Assembly: GCA_020205615.1 (NCBI GenBank)
Contig: CM035152.1
Location: 117,402,043 to 117,466,042 of the forward strand
Reading direction: 5' to 3'
Length of the DNA: 64,000 nt
From: Panax quinquefolius
Lineage: Eukaryota; Streptophyta; Magnoliopsida; Apiales; Araliaceae
Positions 1 to 11,981 of the stretch are shown here, piece after piece; position 1 is the stretch's first letter; each line of letters starts with the position of its first letter. Made by a program: the position numbers and the translations under genes. The notes beneath the pieces are model-generated. The model worked only from the letters and a program-made list of their open reading frames with translations, was not told the origin of the DNA and did not search any database.

Positions 1-770
1 GAGATAGAGATCTATGTGGATGACATCATTGTTAAATCCTAAAGGGAAGAAGACCACTTAGACCATCTTAGAAACCTCTTCAATAGGTTATGTAAGAGAA
101 ACTTGAAGTTGAATCCAGCCAAGTGCACCTTTGGCGTTAAATCAGGAAAGTTGCTAGGGTTCCTAGTTAGCCACAAAGAGATCGAAATTTGGATCCCACC
201 AAAATCCGTGCCATCACTTTTAAATGCCCATTCCTCGCATGAGAAGGAAAAATACGGGATTTTTGGGAAGGATCAAATTCATTAGCCAATTTATCTCCCA
301 ACTCATAGCAACCTGTGAGCCTATCTTCAAGCATATAAGGAAGAACTCCTCCATGAAATGGAGTGATGAGTGTTAGAAAGCCTTCCTTACCATCAAAGAG
401 CAGCTAGTCAAAGCTCCTATTTTGGTACCACCCAGGGATATTGTTCCCCTATTCATGTTCCTATCCATTAATGACAATGCCATGGACTGCATGCTGGGAC
501 AGAAAGACGATAGAGGCCAAGAGCGAGCTATCTACTACCTCAACAAAAGATTCAGCAGCAGTGAACACAAGTACATTCTGATTGAGAAAACTTGTTGTGC
601 TTTAGCATGGGCTTCCATGAGGTTACAACATTACCTCCATGATCATATAACCCATCTCATATCCCGCGTGGATCCTCTCAAGTACGTGTTCAGTAAACCC
701 ATATTGAATTGTCGGCTTTTAAGATGGTAGTTGATCCTACAACAATTTGACATCGTCTACGTGACGCAAA
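1..770 (+). pseudogene. pol: Tat-lineage RT C-terminal part and first RNase H (copy A)
   Basis: The window opens inside a Ty3/Gypsy reverse transcriptase. Frame 1 reads the catalytic box YVDD at 13-24, then the conserved stretch FGVKSGKLLGFLVS near 130-170. An in-frame TAA at 40-42 interrupts it. Copy B has a CGA-type codon there, so the original frame was open. Between about 190 and 420 the reading moves to frame 2, where a Ty3-type RNase H follows (DDRGQERAIYYLNKRFSSS). The enzyme would copy element RNA into cDNA in cytoplasmic particles. It is decayed by stops and at least one frameshift and cannot be functional. Assignment rests on motif recognition and on about 90 percent visual similarity to 59226-59960. 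Confidence 0.9.
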
Positions 771-889
771 AGTCTATCAAATGTCAAGGAATTATGGATC
801 AACTGGCCGTCGCACCTTCAGGGGATTTTAAACCTTTGGAAACATACTTTCCCGATGAAGGGGTAATGGCATTTCAGTAACACCATCAG

Positions 890-1480
890 TACGATACACA
901 CCAATCATGGAAAATTTATTTTGATGGAGCTGTTAATATGGAAGGTTTTGGGGCTGGAGAAGTTCTAGTAGCCATTACGGGGGAGTAGTATCCCATCGCC
1001 ATCAAATTACAGTTTGTCATTATTAATAACACAACTGAGTATGAAGGCTATATCATGGGGCTAAAACTTGCCCAATCAATGGGCATCAGGTGGTTAAATG
1101 TCTTTGGAGATTCCGAATTGGTAATCAGACAAACCACATGAATCTATCACATCAAAGAACTATATTTGTTGCCTTACCATCGACAAGATATCCAGATGGC
1201 TTCAGAGTTTGAAGAAATAAACTTCCTCCACATTCCTCAGAATAGGAATGACTTTGCAGATGCGCTAGCAACTTTGGCCTCCTTGATCAACATACCTGAC
1301 AAGGAAAACATGCCAAGCATCCCATTTGCCTTGCAAAAGGCTCCAGCCTATGGGAATTACATCGGAGAAGTATCAGATGAGCTACCTCCCATCCAGCACC
1401 CTTGGTATCAGCACATCAAGGAGTATCTACGAGATGGATCTACACCCACTGAGGCGAGTTCTGCTGAGAAAAAGTGAATC
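890..1480 (+). pseudogene. pol: Second (archaeal-like) RNase H and linker to integrase, Tat copy A
   Basis: Frame 2 reads YFDGAVNMEG near 917, then TTEYEGYIMGLKLAQSMG and FGDSELVIRQ. These three blocks are the acidic motifs of an RNase HI fold. It is distinct from the RNase H just upstream, so the element carries two. A duplicate archaeal-type RNase H between RT-RH and integrase is known from the Tat lineage (Ogre, Retand and relatives). Stops interrupt it at TAA (about 877), TAG (about 986) and TGA (about 1139). The first two are CAA and CAG in copy B. The tail (1166-1477) is the linker ending in the frame that continues into integrase. Confidence 0.85.
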
Positions 1481-2649
1481 CATCAAAGGGCTATAAAATT
1501 CAACATGAGTAGAGATGCACTCTACAAACGAGATGCAGGACTAGGTCTCCTCAGATGTCTAAACAAGGACCAAGCTCAGAGGCTTATGGATGAAATCCAT
1601 GGTGGAGTATGTGGACCACACATGAGTGGCCCTCTACTTGTCAAAATGATCCTCAGAACAAGGCATTACTAGCTCTCTCTTAAAGCTGATTGTGATGATC
1701 ACGACAAGAGATGTTATCAGTGCAAAATTCATGGGAATGCTATCCATGCCCCTCCAAGGGAGCTCCACAATATGAGTTCACCCTGGCCCTTCTCAATGTG
1801 GGGAATGGACGTGATCGGGCTAATCGAGCGCAAAGCCAGTAATGGGCATCGGTTTATCTTCACCATGATTGATTACTTCACAAAGTGGGTAGAAGCAGCC
1901 TCCTTCCCCTGGGTTACCAAAGAAGTCATCTTTGGTTTCATCAGAACAATGTCATTTGTCTATATGGACAACCAGAGATAATTGTTTCAGATAATGCTAA
2001 GAACCTCAACAACAAAATGATGGACGAGTTATGCAGACAATTCCACATCAAACATCTTAACTCTGTCATCTATCATCCAAAGATGAATGGTACTGTTGAA
2101 ATGGCTAATAAGAACATCAAGAAGATCATGCAAAAGAAGTCCGCCAATCACAAAGGATGGCCTGACCTGTTGCCTCTGACTCTATTAGCCTACAGAACTT
2201 TAATGCGTACTTCCACTGGGGCAACCTTCTACTCATTAACCTATGGGTTGGAAGAAGTGCTCCCCATAGAGGTGGAAATAGAATCCCTCAAAGTATTGAT
2301 AGACGCTCAGCTGGATGAAGACCAATGGTTACAAGATAGGTATCACCAACTGTCTCTAATAGACGAAAGGCGAACCACTGCTATCTTCCATGATCAATTA
2401 TACCAACAAAGGATTGCCAGATCCTACAACAGGAAAGTCTGCCTACGATAGTTTAAACAAAATGACTTGGTTTTGAAGAAGATCATTGACAACTAAGATT
2501 AATCCAAGGGAAAATTCATCCCAAACTGGGAAGGCCCATTTGTTGTCAAGGAGGTATTGACAGGAGGTGCTCTTAGATTACAGGAAATAGACAGTGATGA
2601 ATTTCCATAACTCATCAACTCAGACACTGTGAAACGGTACTATGTTTGA
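1481..2649 (+). pseudogene. pol: Tat-lineage integrase (copy A)
   Basis: An N-terminal H2C2 zinc region (IHGGVCGPHMSG, then RCYQCKIHGN) precedes the catalytic core. The catalytic triad is visible: D at 1808 (GMDVIG), D at 1990 (SDNAKNLNN) and E at 2098 (NGTVEMANKN), with exactly 35 residues between the second D and E. The core starts in frame 2 and continues in frame 1 after a frameshift near 1940-1980. A TGG codon of copy B has become TAG near 1669. The C-terminal domain ends at a TGA at 2647-2649. Integrase would insert the cDNA into the genome. This copy is dead. Confidence 0.9.
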
Positions 2650-3480
2650 GGTTACCATCAAGCAAACATCCTGGTTTTGGATCACCAGATCCCCAGTCAC
2701 TTCAGGTTTTCTAACCCTTCACTACATACAACCTTTCTTCATACCCATCTGCCCCATTAGAGATAAACACACTTTTCAAACCAGCAACCTGGTTTTTGGA
2801 TCATTAGATCTTTCAGTTCACTTCATTTCAAACCTTTTAGGTTATCCCACCAGGGATGGAACCTTTCACACCTGCAGTTTTGTCCCACCAGGGATAGAAC
2901 ATTTTAGACCTGCAGTTTGTCCTGTACATGGGATCAAACTTTTCACCTGCAGTTTATCCTGAACATGGGATCAAACTTTTTGGTTGTAATCCGTCCTGCA
3001 CATGGGGTGAACTACGTCGACCTGATCTCCCCAATACACGGGAGTACGTAGGAAACCAATTTTTAATGGCCCGGTCGCAATATAAAAAACAAAAACAAAA
3101 CTTCTACACCCTTCCATACCCTTTCACATACAGCATTGAACTTCTTACACTAGGTTCAAACTACGCACACTTGATCTCCTCTTCAATAGGAGTACGTAGG
3201 TAGCCATTTATGGTTTGGTCTTACCCCCTACCAAAACACAAAAACTTGTCACATGGTACTGGGATCAACCTTTAATCCACCACATTTCATCGGCTTCAGA
3301 CCAAAGGGATGGAACTAACTGATCTCCCCACACAAATGGGAGAATTGGCGACCATCTAAGCTGCGGTTGAGTCCTCAAAGAGAAACACCAATCCATAATA
3401 GATAGAACTACCTGGGTTCCCCCATATAAAGGAGTACCGACGACTATCTGTGGTGTGATCAACCTCAGAGAGGAAAGCCA
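2650..3480 (+). repeat. Tat 3' non-coding region with degenerate repeated hairpin modules
   Basis: No gene is seen here. About 2840-3010 holds several diverged copies of a unit with CACCTGCAGTTTGTCCTG and ACATGGGATCAAACTTTT. From about 3010 to 3440 come four diverged copies of a module: a short arm (GATCTCCCC), a small loop, then GGGAGTACGTAGG and a tail like CAACCAT. The arms pair into short hairpins. Module cores lie near 3022, 3172, 3320 and 3412. One copy of the same module follows integrase in copy B near 62145, so this belongs to the element's 3' region. Confidence 0.7.
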
Positions 3481-3809
3481 CACTCCTCTCCATTACTACA
3501 TACATAAACTAGTCCCAAGACACCCAACGGTAGGGATACACACGGATCAACGATCCATTCTAAAAGATCCTAAGACATCTCCATGTCCACCCATCAAAGA
3601 TGAGTTAAGAATATATCAAGATCACAAGCCCTGAAGAAGTAGGCAAATATCAAGCAAGTAATATGGCACAACTAAAAGGGAAGTGAATCAAAATATATTT
3701 CTCTGCCATAAATAATGCTGTTTGATATATACAATATGTACTATATTGTATATATAGTACATCAGTGTATATATAGTGCATCAGTGTTTGCAGGAAAATA
3801 CAAGCCCAT
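3481..3809. other. Non-coding spacer between Tat 3' repeats and the antisense ORF
   Basis: This is AT-rich sequence with no supported ORF. It includes a small imperfect palindromic run around 3725-3790, where TATATAGTACATCAGTG-like units are repeated about three times. It lies between the sense-strand 3' repeats and the end of the antisense ORF. Confidence 0.5.
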
Positions 3810-5468
3810 CTACAAATCAGTGTATATGCGAGCTATCAAGTCCAACATAGCATCTCTCTCCGAAGAAGGAGGTAATGCTATGAGCTCCTGCCCAAGGGTA
3901 TCTACACGAGCCAACATATCTATAGCCAACTGCATAGTGACATGGTGCTTATCAATATATGCGCTCATCTTGGCAATAATGCCAGTGGTAAGGGATCTCA
4001 CTGTAGTATTATCTGTAATGACTACGTCCCGAGAAGATATAGTGCCATCCCGCTCAATAATCAATGCATCTCTGGATGATCTAGCCTCATCCCGCTCAGT
4101 AATAACAGTGTCTCTATGAGCTAAGGCATCCTCTCTCTCTAATAGAGCAGCATCACTCCCAGCAAGAGCTTTCAACATCGAGGCCCTAGACTGATCTCTC
4201 GCAAATGTCATCAGATGAAGACTCTTCTCTAAATACTCTACTGAATGCAGGGTCACAATAGCAGTCATACTGGGAGAATCCATCATAGCTGTTAACAACC
4301 CAGCAAATAGCTCCTCATCGGTGGGAAAATCAATGTCCTCTCTGGGCTCTCCATCCTTCGAATCAATCCCCGACTCTGTGGATACAACCGCAGCTGATGT
4401 GGTCTCTGCCTCCATCCATGCAGAATACTCTGCCGAACAGCCCGGATAGCTAATAGAAAACTCAGCTAGCTCACACTAATCCCAATAGGCATACACCCGA
4501 GATCTGTCCTCTGTTGACAGGTGGAAAGAAGCCAAGCGCTAACCCAATGCCCCCTCAAAAGGATGGAAGTCCTAAAATTGGTCGAACTATGATATCATAA
4601 CCAGTGGGTGGTAAGTGGTCATGCCCCTCAAACTAGACAGAGGGAGATAATCCATGCCAGGTGCATGTGTAATGAAGCTGTAGGGTGAACTGAGCCCTGT
4701 ACATGGCAAAATGTCAAATGGATCTCTGATCCCTTCCAAAAACACCGACCAAGATGCAACGTCTATACACTCTGATGGCTGAAAGGAGTAAGACATGGTT
4801 ATCTCATGGGAAAAGCAGTATCCATGTCGTCGAAAGGTGCCAATCGGTCTCAGGTATGACATGAACCACACATACAACATGACCGAGCTGCCTATGAATA
4901 CCCCTGTAGGATATGTATGACAGTACGTGGTGGATCTCAATGTCACTATCACAATCATCTGCACAATGGTATGAACCTCTCGGAGAGCTCTCACTGCCAT
5001 GACAACACCGATGTCCAGCTCATCCATGCACAGTGGAATGTACACATAAGCTACTATGCACATCATGAGTATGTCTACCCTGATCGTATGCCACTGATCC
5101 TCCGACATGGTGAAATCCCCAGAGTGCTGAGCATAACTGTCCACTGAGCCAAATTTATCTATCAGAAAATGCTGAGACACCACATAACCGAATGTAATCT
5201 CATCCTCAGATTATCATCGCCTTTTAGTCCGTGAGGGTCATGAATCGCTTTACCATGTTGCCGAGTAGCCATCCGCGCTGCAAGGTCTTTCCAAAGGCGG
5301 CCTAGCCACAACCGTATATATACTCTCTAAGGTGGCAGTTAACTCCTGGGTCCCAAACTGGAAAACCTGCCTCTCCGGTACCCAATGCTCCAACATACCA
5401 TCTACAAAGCCCACAGGAACTTGGAACATCAGGAGGGTCAGGGAATGCTGTAATAGCTAATCTACAGT
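3810..5468 (-). pseudogene. Tat antisense ORF, DUF7745-like: main part
   Basis: This long minus-strand reading frame lies downstream of integrase and opposite to pol. Tat-lineage elements are known to carry such an antisense ORF between pol and the 3' LTR. The upper part holds blocks typical of a plant mobile-domain or DUF7745-like protein, such as MLEHWVPERQVFQFGTQELT near 5400 and LYVWFMSYLRPIGTFRR near 4850. The lower part (4130-3950) is a charged coiled-coil-like run with ERDEARSSRDALIIERD. The two longest open stretches (5183-4587 and 4415-3810) are in the same frame. In-frame stops lie near 5457, around 5210-5260 and at 4587. The reading frame continues in phase at 27075-27181, on the other side of the Athila insertion. 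Function is unknown and the family name is recalled, not searched. Confidence 0.6.
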
Positions 5469-6930
5469 TGTTGGGTATAATCTATATACGCACAACACGC
5501 AAGTTTACGTGGTCAACAAGTAATATAGTAATGAGTAGAGTATCGTTCCCACAGAGACAGATTAGTAAGAAACTTAACCTTACATGTACCAATTTCCTAT
5601 TAATCCTAATTTTATTAAACTATTCAATTCAATGATTATAATTATAGAAACTTAATTAAGAAATAAATAAATTGCCACAAAACAATCACATATATCAAAA
5701 TCTGGAATTTTAAACAATTAATGGAGACTTAGACTTATGATTTCACCATAAGCTTCACTCTGATTTCTATACCTTTATTCCAATTCAAATCACTATCCCA
5801 GTTTATTAATCAAGAACACGAATGTAGTAATAGCCACCTCTCGATGCACTAATACCGTATTAACTTAAATCCATAAATTTGATAGAAACAAGTTAAACAC
5901 CTTAATCAACTAACTCACTATATCTCTATGTGAATTATAATTAAAGAAGGTTTAAGATTAAGTTCTCTATCCGATTACATGCGATGTCAAGCATATCTTT
6001 ACCTTAAAATTCATCAAGATTCTGCTAATCACAAAATTCATGAACACATGTTATATTAACTAAGTCTAGATTTGAATATCCTCTCTCGATTCCATACAAA
6101 TCCACAAAGAATTGTTGATCAGGAAATTCATAAATTCAAGCTCAAATTAATATAGATAAACTGGAAAATAGATTCTTAAACTGGAAATCAAGGTTTACAA
6201 AATCATTGTATCACTTAAGGATCCATCATAAGCCTAAAAACTGAATTAGTTCATCATGAATGAAATAACTACTGAATAAATCAAAGATAACATTCTTTTA
6301 ATTACAAATAATAGTCTAAGAAGAAGAATAGTGAAAAACACCCTTCACGTAGCCTAAATTTGCAATCGTCCCGAAAATGTCCTCAAAATCTTCCTCCAAT
6401 GCTTGCTGTGAAAAACTGGAATTGATCTTCGTAATATGCCTTGTGTGTTGTTTAATTCGTTATTGATTGATTAATAAGAATCCAACACGCAAGTCCCAGT
6501 CGAAATTCATTGCTAATTATAGTCTATATGCTATTCAAACGCTTAAATTCATATCCCAGTAGAGTTCAGAACACAACAGGAGTGTCAGCCAATCGAGACC
6601 CCACCTTTACGACGGTGTATATACCTATGAGCACCTCGCCTGTGAGGGCACCCATTCTGCTTAAGTCATATGAAGACCCCCTTCCATGGCGGGGGTATAC
6701 AAGCCAAACAAGCCCGCCCCAACGGGGGTCTATTCTGCTGAGTGATGTTGCTTCCTTCAAGAATTCTTCCAGAAATGCTCCCAATTGACTCAAAATCTTG
6801 TTAAACGCCACAGCGACCACCCTACACATAAAAGACACAAAAACAAATAAAAATGAACATGAACATAAGAAAATAGCAGCAATTAAGCATGAAATGGACA
6901 CTAATTTGTGGATATGAAATCCACTTATCA
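5469..6930 (-). repeat. Athila 3' LTR (left copy)
   Basis: It starts TGTTGGGTATAATCTA and ends CCACTTATCA on the + strand. It matches 25690-27074 along its length. It is about 77 bp longer than the right copy, mainly because 6600-6735 keeps a fuller GC-rich hairpin cassette. No TATA box was assigned with confidence. Confidence 0.93.
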
Positions 6931-6945
6931 AAATCCCCCAAAATT
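6931..6945 (-). other. Athila polypurine tract
   Basis: On the minus strand this reads AATTTTGGGGGATTT immediately before the LTR start TGATAAGTGG, which is the position of the plus-strand primer. Two more G5 tracts with the same context lie further inside, near 7636-7650 and 8186-8200 (AAGTTYGGGGGATT). Confidence 0.85.
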
Positions 6946-8266
6946 AAACCGTGCTAGTCCTCGAGCACAAAACAAACTACATGCAATGTAATGCAATGCA
7001 ATGAGATAGAATGAATATGATCTAATCTATATGCTTCCAAATCCAACAGTATAAAAGAATCAAAATTATCTTATCGGCCACAGAGAAAACAAGCAAACTC
7101 TACAATATTAATCACTGAAACCAATCCACAATTTCGTATTAATTCTCAAATCTTAAACCATCATCACCGATATAGTGTGCGTGTGTGTTTATCATCCAAG
7201 CTAACTGATACAGACTCAAATTCAATACATAATCACTTTTTTAGAAGGAATCATACAGTGCAAACTTAAAAATTCCAAAAATAAGCGCATAACAACTAAA
7301 ACTAAGCAATACCAAAATCAAAAGTTTATGCAGGGTACTTATACTTCATTTATATAATAATTTTTTCACACAGGGTCTTTTTGCTCTTTTCCCATTTTTT
7401 TAGATACATACATGACTGTGCAATGTCTCATCCCATTAGGCTGACAGTGCTACCCCTTAGCGAGCTTTCAACCAACGATTCCCAGACCATAAAAGACCTT
7501 AGGGCGCTAGGTGTAAAGACAATCCCCTCAGGCGTACTTGCTTAAGTAACAAAGGCCCCGAAACAAGACTAGTCATGATATATACTTTTTTTTTCATTCA
7601 TTTTTTTTCATAAAGCTTATATACCCCAGATATAATCCCCCGAACTTAGGTTCTTGCCTAATTTTCGCCTTTATTGCCTATCCTTGTCATTTTTTCTCAT
7701 CTACTCTAGCATTATCCTTTAGAAACTATTTATGTATCAATTTGAACTGACCAGTTAACAAAGATGTTATTAGCGTGCTAACCTTTTTATACTAGTTTCA
7801 AACAAGTGCAAGATTCGATTCATAACAGAAATTATATCATAGTTCTAATAATCAATGTTGTATTGGTTAACTTATTCTCAACCTCATCATTGGTCCACAA
7901 ATAGCATGAACTACAACACTGCTGGGCATATGCAAACATAATATTTAACTATTTTTTTTTCTTTTCATTTTTTTATATATTTTTTCATTTATTTCATAAC
8001 ATAACAAAATGCACTATTAACAAAATTAAAAATAATGCAATAACAAAAATAACCTAAGCTACTATGTATGCACCTAAGCTATCATGCAACTATGTCAAAA
8101 CCTATATGCAACATTATAATTCCTAAATTACTATGCAAAACTAGAATTAAAATGACAACTACATATGCATGCAAACAAGAATTTAAATCCCCCAAACTTA
8201 AGTAATATAATGCCCTCATTGGATGAATAATCATAATTAAGCATGTGAGTACTTCCCTACAATTTC
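6946..8266 (-). other. Athila 3' untranslated region, no gene seen
   Basis: This stretch between the extra ORF and the 3' LTR is AT-rich with T-runs on the + strand (7580-7610, 7950-7990). It holds two internal copies of the polypurine-tract context. Long non-coding 3' regions are usual for Athila. I see no supported coding sequence. Confidence 0.7.
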
Positions 8267-9480
8267 CTAAGTCTGGGGAGGTGGTGGTTGATCGTCTTCT
8301 TCTGAATCACTTGATGGAAACCTCGGCATTGACATGGGCTGCTGATATGGAAATTATGCAGCTGGATTGAAGCTCTAAAGGGTCTTGTTGAGTGAGGTGA
8401 AAGACGCGTTCATAACATCAAACATGTGATCTTGCCTCAATGCGAGTCGCCACATCTCTCAACGTGCTGCCTTGTTGTCCGCATCCATTTGACGTTGAAA
8501 TTCAAGGAACTGAGGAGTGGATATTGCCTCGGTCTACGGTACCTACTCGGCTCCTTGATCTCCCATAGCCTCATCCTCATCCTCTAATGTCTCTGTAGCA
8601 TCAACTTCATCCTCCGAAGCCGATGGAAAAATAAAACCCAGTCCTCGAGGATGGAAACGCCCCCGGCCCATACTGAATACCGTGCTATCATTCTGGATTC
8701 TAACAACGCAAGCGGCATCTGAGTGGGCTCATCGTCAGACCATCTCACACCTGTTTGGCGACACAACCCACATATGAGTGCTGGGTGTGGTAAGCCACCC
8801 GAAAAGTTTCCACGTAAGCACCGGCGGATAGAGAAACAAATAATGGCCCCGACGTTGATGATGAAGTCTTACACAATTGCATATAGCAGTAATGCCTTCT
8901 CTTTAGTCATGTCCGAGGTGTGTTGGAATGGATACAATTTAGCACATAAGAATGCGTACCAAATTTTGCCATACTGACTGAGATCTTTGCTATGGAACAC
9001 TGTGCCTCCCTTCCACCTTTTGATCCATGTTGTTCCCGATTTATTCATTTCTTTGAGTATTGCCTCATAGTCCGGATCAAAATCTCATAGTTGGGCATAT
9101 TGGCATTGTCGAGGTACTCGCAGCTGATAATAGGTGTTTATAGCATCAGCACTAAATGGGACCAAGCGACCTCGTACATAAGCGTTGAATGGGGCTTTAT
9201 CCTCTACGTTTGCATAAAACACCTTGACTATGTTGACCATGGCGGGTTTCGGCTCTTTGGTGAATTTATTCCACCCCTTCTGATAGATTTGCTGCATCAT
9301 CTCCCCATCAACGGGATCTAGTGCCAATCCCCGCTCCAGTGTAAGGGCCTTTGTCAGCATATACTCATACCGGTCGGCGGCGACGACACTCATAAATTTC
9401 CGGTGATCAAAGGTCCGTGTCGGTTGTGCGGGCCTTGAACTCTCTCCCCTTTAGCGTTTTGATGTTGGTTGTGCAGCCAT
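8267..9480 (-). pseudogene. Athila extra ORF, 'putative plant transposon protein' type
   Basis: It lies between integrase and the 3' LTR on the same strand as gag-pol. The ATG at 9480 is followed after nine codons by a stop, then by a clean stretch (9393-9085). That stretch has PKPAMVNIVKVFYANV and NAYVRGRLVPFSADAINTYY, a signature I associate with the plant transposon protein domain (PF20167-like) found in Athila 3' ORFs. The C-terminal end is acidic and proline-rich (SSDSEEDDQPPPPQT, stop near 8267). Start and end are not in the same frame, so there is at least one indel. The role is unknown. It sits where env-like ORFs lie in this lineage, but I see no signal peptide or membrane segment. 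Confidence 0.6.
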
Positions 9481-9939
9481 TTTGCTCTCTAATGCTTGTA
9501 TCACAGTACCTTGCCCCTCTAAACATGGTTCACACCCTTTGTCGAACACTTGCTGTGCACAGATGATTATCCCCCATACATGTCACTTTGATCTTGTATG
9601 GTACTTGGAGTTGAGGATTTGGGGCACAACAAGTACTCACTCGAAATTACTCCAAACTCACCTCTATGGAAACCCTAATTCGCTGCTTTGTAAGTTGTTG
9701 ATGAATGTTTGTGAGGAATTTGGGTGGTAAAGGTGTGGCTATATATAGATGGTGATGTGAATTAGTGGATTAGTAATAGAGGGGTGATGGAGTAATGGGT
9801 AGAAGTTGTGGGTATGAGTATTGGATGGTGACACAATTGTGGGTGAGAAGTAGGAGTAGTGGGAGGTTGGAGATGTGATGAAGTAGTGGAGAGGTGGTGG
9901 AATTGGGAAGGGGCTACATAACTGCCGAATATGTCTGTT

Positions 9940-10165
9940 GAGTTTCAGGACCCCCTGCCCATGGGGTAATAGCTTAGGAGGCTCACCTCAAGGCATAGCT
10001 TCATTAATTGAGGTAGGACCCTCATTGCCCGGGGTGTGCAAGGCAAAATAGGCCCGCCTCGGTGGCCATGTATTCTATTAAATTCTGGGAGACCCCCGCC
10101 CCGGCGGGGGGTACAAGGCAAAATAGCCCCCCCCCTGGCGGGGGTGCCTTCTGCTAAGTTCCCCT
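9940..10165. repeat. Tandem GC-rich hairpin cassettes in the Athila 3' region
   Basis: About three diverged units, near 9945-10010, 10015-10085 and 10087-10163. Each has a GC-rich palindrome (best: ACCCCCGCCCCGGCGGGGGG near 10085), then ACAAGGCAAAATAG, a second GC palindrome, and a tail ending TTCTGCTAAGTT. The same cassette occurs in the Athila LTRs (6595-6745, degraded at 26818-26890), and its first palindrome occurs in solo LTR G near 57300. These are islands of high GC in AT-rich sequence. Confidence 0.75.
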
Positions 10166-10389
10166 ATTTTTCAATTCTTGCTTAATGCTAAGCCTCTCAA
10201 TGTTCCTTTCCCTATCCTGCAAGACATGAAACATAAACATTAGTGGATTATTGATAAAATAGAGTATTGTGGAGAGATTAACAAGACTTTTATTATATAA
10301 TACTACCTAATAACTTAATAAAAACTATATTCTACAATTATGAATGAAAATACGAGAAATAAATGAAAGATTGGGTTGCCTCCCAATTA

Positions 10390-11390
10390 GTGCTTGATTT
10401 TAAGTCGTTCAGCTTGACTACTCCCTGTTCATGGTACGTCGGATAATGTGATGACGATGACATCGGTGTTGGACTCGCCCCCCAATAGTGCTTTAATCGT
10501 TGACCATTGACTTTAAAAGTTTATAGAGGATTTCGACTGTAAAGTTCAATGGCGCCATGAGAGAACACCCGCTTTATAGTTAATGGTCATGACCATCTCG
10601 ACTTGAGCTTTCCTGGGAACAATCTCAGCCGTGAGTTGAACAAAAGGACTGATTGTCCCGGCTTTCTATGCATAATTTTTTGGTCGTGCCATCTCTTAAC
10701 CTTTTCCTTGTATAACTTGGTGTTCTCGTAGGCTTGAAGGTGAAATTCGTCGAGCTCATTTAGTTAAAGTAATCTCTTTTCCCCTACAGCTGCTTGATCA
10801 AAATTGAGTTTCTGAATCGCCTAATAAGCCTTATGATGTAGTTCGACTGGTAAGTGACAAGCATTTCCGTACAGTAGTTGATAAGGTAACATCCCGAGCG
10901 GTGTCTTGTACGCAGTCCGGTATGCCCATAATGCATCATCTAACCAGAGCGACCAATCCTTACTATTTGGATTCTCCACTTTCTCCAATATTTTCTTGAC
11001 TTCCCTGTTCGACACCTCAGTTTGCCCACTGGTTTGGGGGTGATAAGCCATCGCTACTTTGTGGTGGACCCCATACCTTGCCAAAAGAGCTGTGAATGAC
11101 TTATTGCAAAAGTGACTACCTTCGTCACTTATAATTGCTCTTGGCGTGCCAAACCTCGTGAAAATGTTCTTCTGTAGGAATTTAAGGACCACCTTGGCAT
11201 CGTTTGTTGGTAGTGCTGCAGCTTCAACCCACTTTGATATGTAATCCACTGCGAGTAGAATATACTGATTGGTCAAAGACAAAGGAAATGGCCCCATGAA
11301 ATCGATGCCCCATACATCAAAAATTTCCACTTCAAGAATTGTTTGTAGAGGCATCTCATTCTATTTCAAAATGTTGCCTACCCTTTTACA
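10390..11390 (-). pseudogene. pol: Athila integrase core and C-terminal domain
   Basis: The open stretch 11354-10821 holds the catalytic core with GIDFMG (D18), ISDEGSHF (D77) and [11 protein letters not shown] (E113). The D-35-E spacing is exact. Beyond the stop at 10821 (a TGG-type codon now TAG) the frame continues as the C-terminal domain, with [26 protein letters not shown] and VNGQRLKHYWG. These are Athila-type features, and no chromodomain is seen. At least four stops interrupt it. The end near 10390 has the conserved Athila context of a TTGGGAGGCAACC motif. Confidence 0.9.
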
Positions 11391-11975
11391 CATATCACAT
11401 GTTTTGACAAAATTGTGGGCGTCCTTGAATAGTGTGGGCCAATAGAATCTGGCTTGCAGCACCTTTGCTGCTGTTCTCTCAGTCCCATAATGTCCCCCAT
11501 ACGTAGATGAGTGGCACTCATGCAAAATGTTCTTTACTTCACTGTAGGGCACCCACATTCTAATCATTTTGTCGGTGCACTGCTTGAACAAATAAGGTTC
11601 ATCCCACATGTACCATTTTACATCATGAAAAAACTTCTTTTTCTGTTGTCTTATGAGGTCAGGTGGAAGAACGTTGCTCACAAGATAATTCACATAATCC
11701 GCATACCAAGGAAATTCTGTATTTATCCTAAACAATTGCTCATCTGGGAATGATTCGTTAATTTCACACTTGTCCTCTTTCAATTTCCCTTGGTTTTCCG
11801 GCCTAGACAAGTGATCGGCTACTTGATTCTCTGTCCCCTTTCTATCCTTTATTTCTAAGTCAAACTCTTGAAGTAGGAGAATCCATCGGATAAGGCGTGA
11901 CTTAGCATCTTTTTTCACAATTAGGTACCGAATAGCCGAATGGTGCGTGTAGACTATCACTTTAGTCCCAATCAA
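11361..11975 (-). pseudogene. pol: Athila RNase H C-terminal part and integrase zinc domain
   Basis: The stretch begins in RNase H ([14 protein letters not shown], then [12 protein letters not shown]). It continues into the integrase H2C2 zinc domain: histidines in [15 protein letters not shown] and cysteines in KTCDMCKR. It is open for 204 codons. It is separated from the RT part by one stop at 11982-11984 and from the integrase core by another near 11361. In the living element these formed one pol polyprotein. Confidence 0.9.
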
Positions 11976-11981
11976 ATATGC

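Noticed and set aside
4917..5147. Plus-strand ORF opposite the antisense Tat ORF
   Set aside because: Shadow of the minus-strand frame. The DUF7745-like blocks are only on the minus strand.
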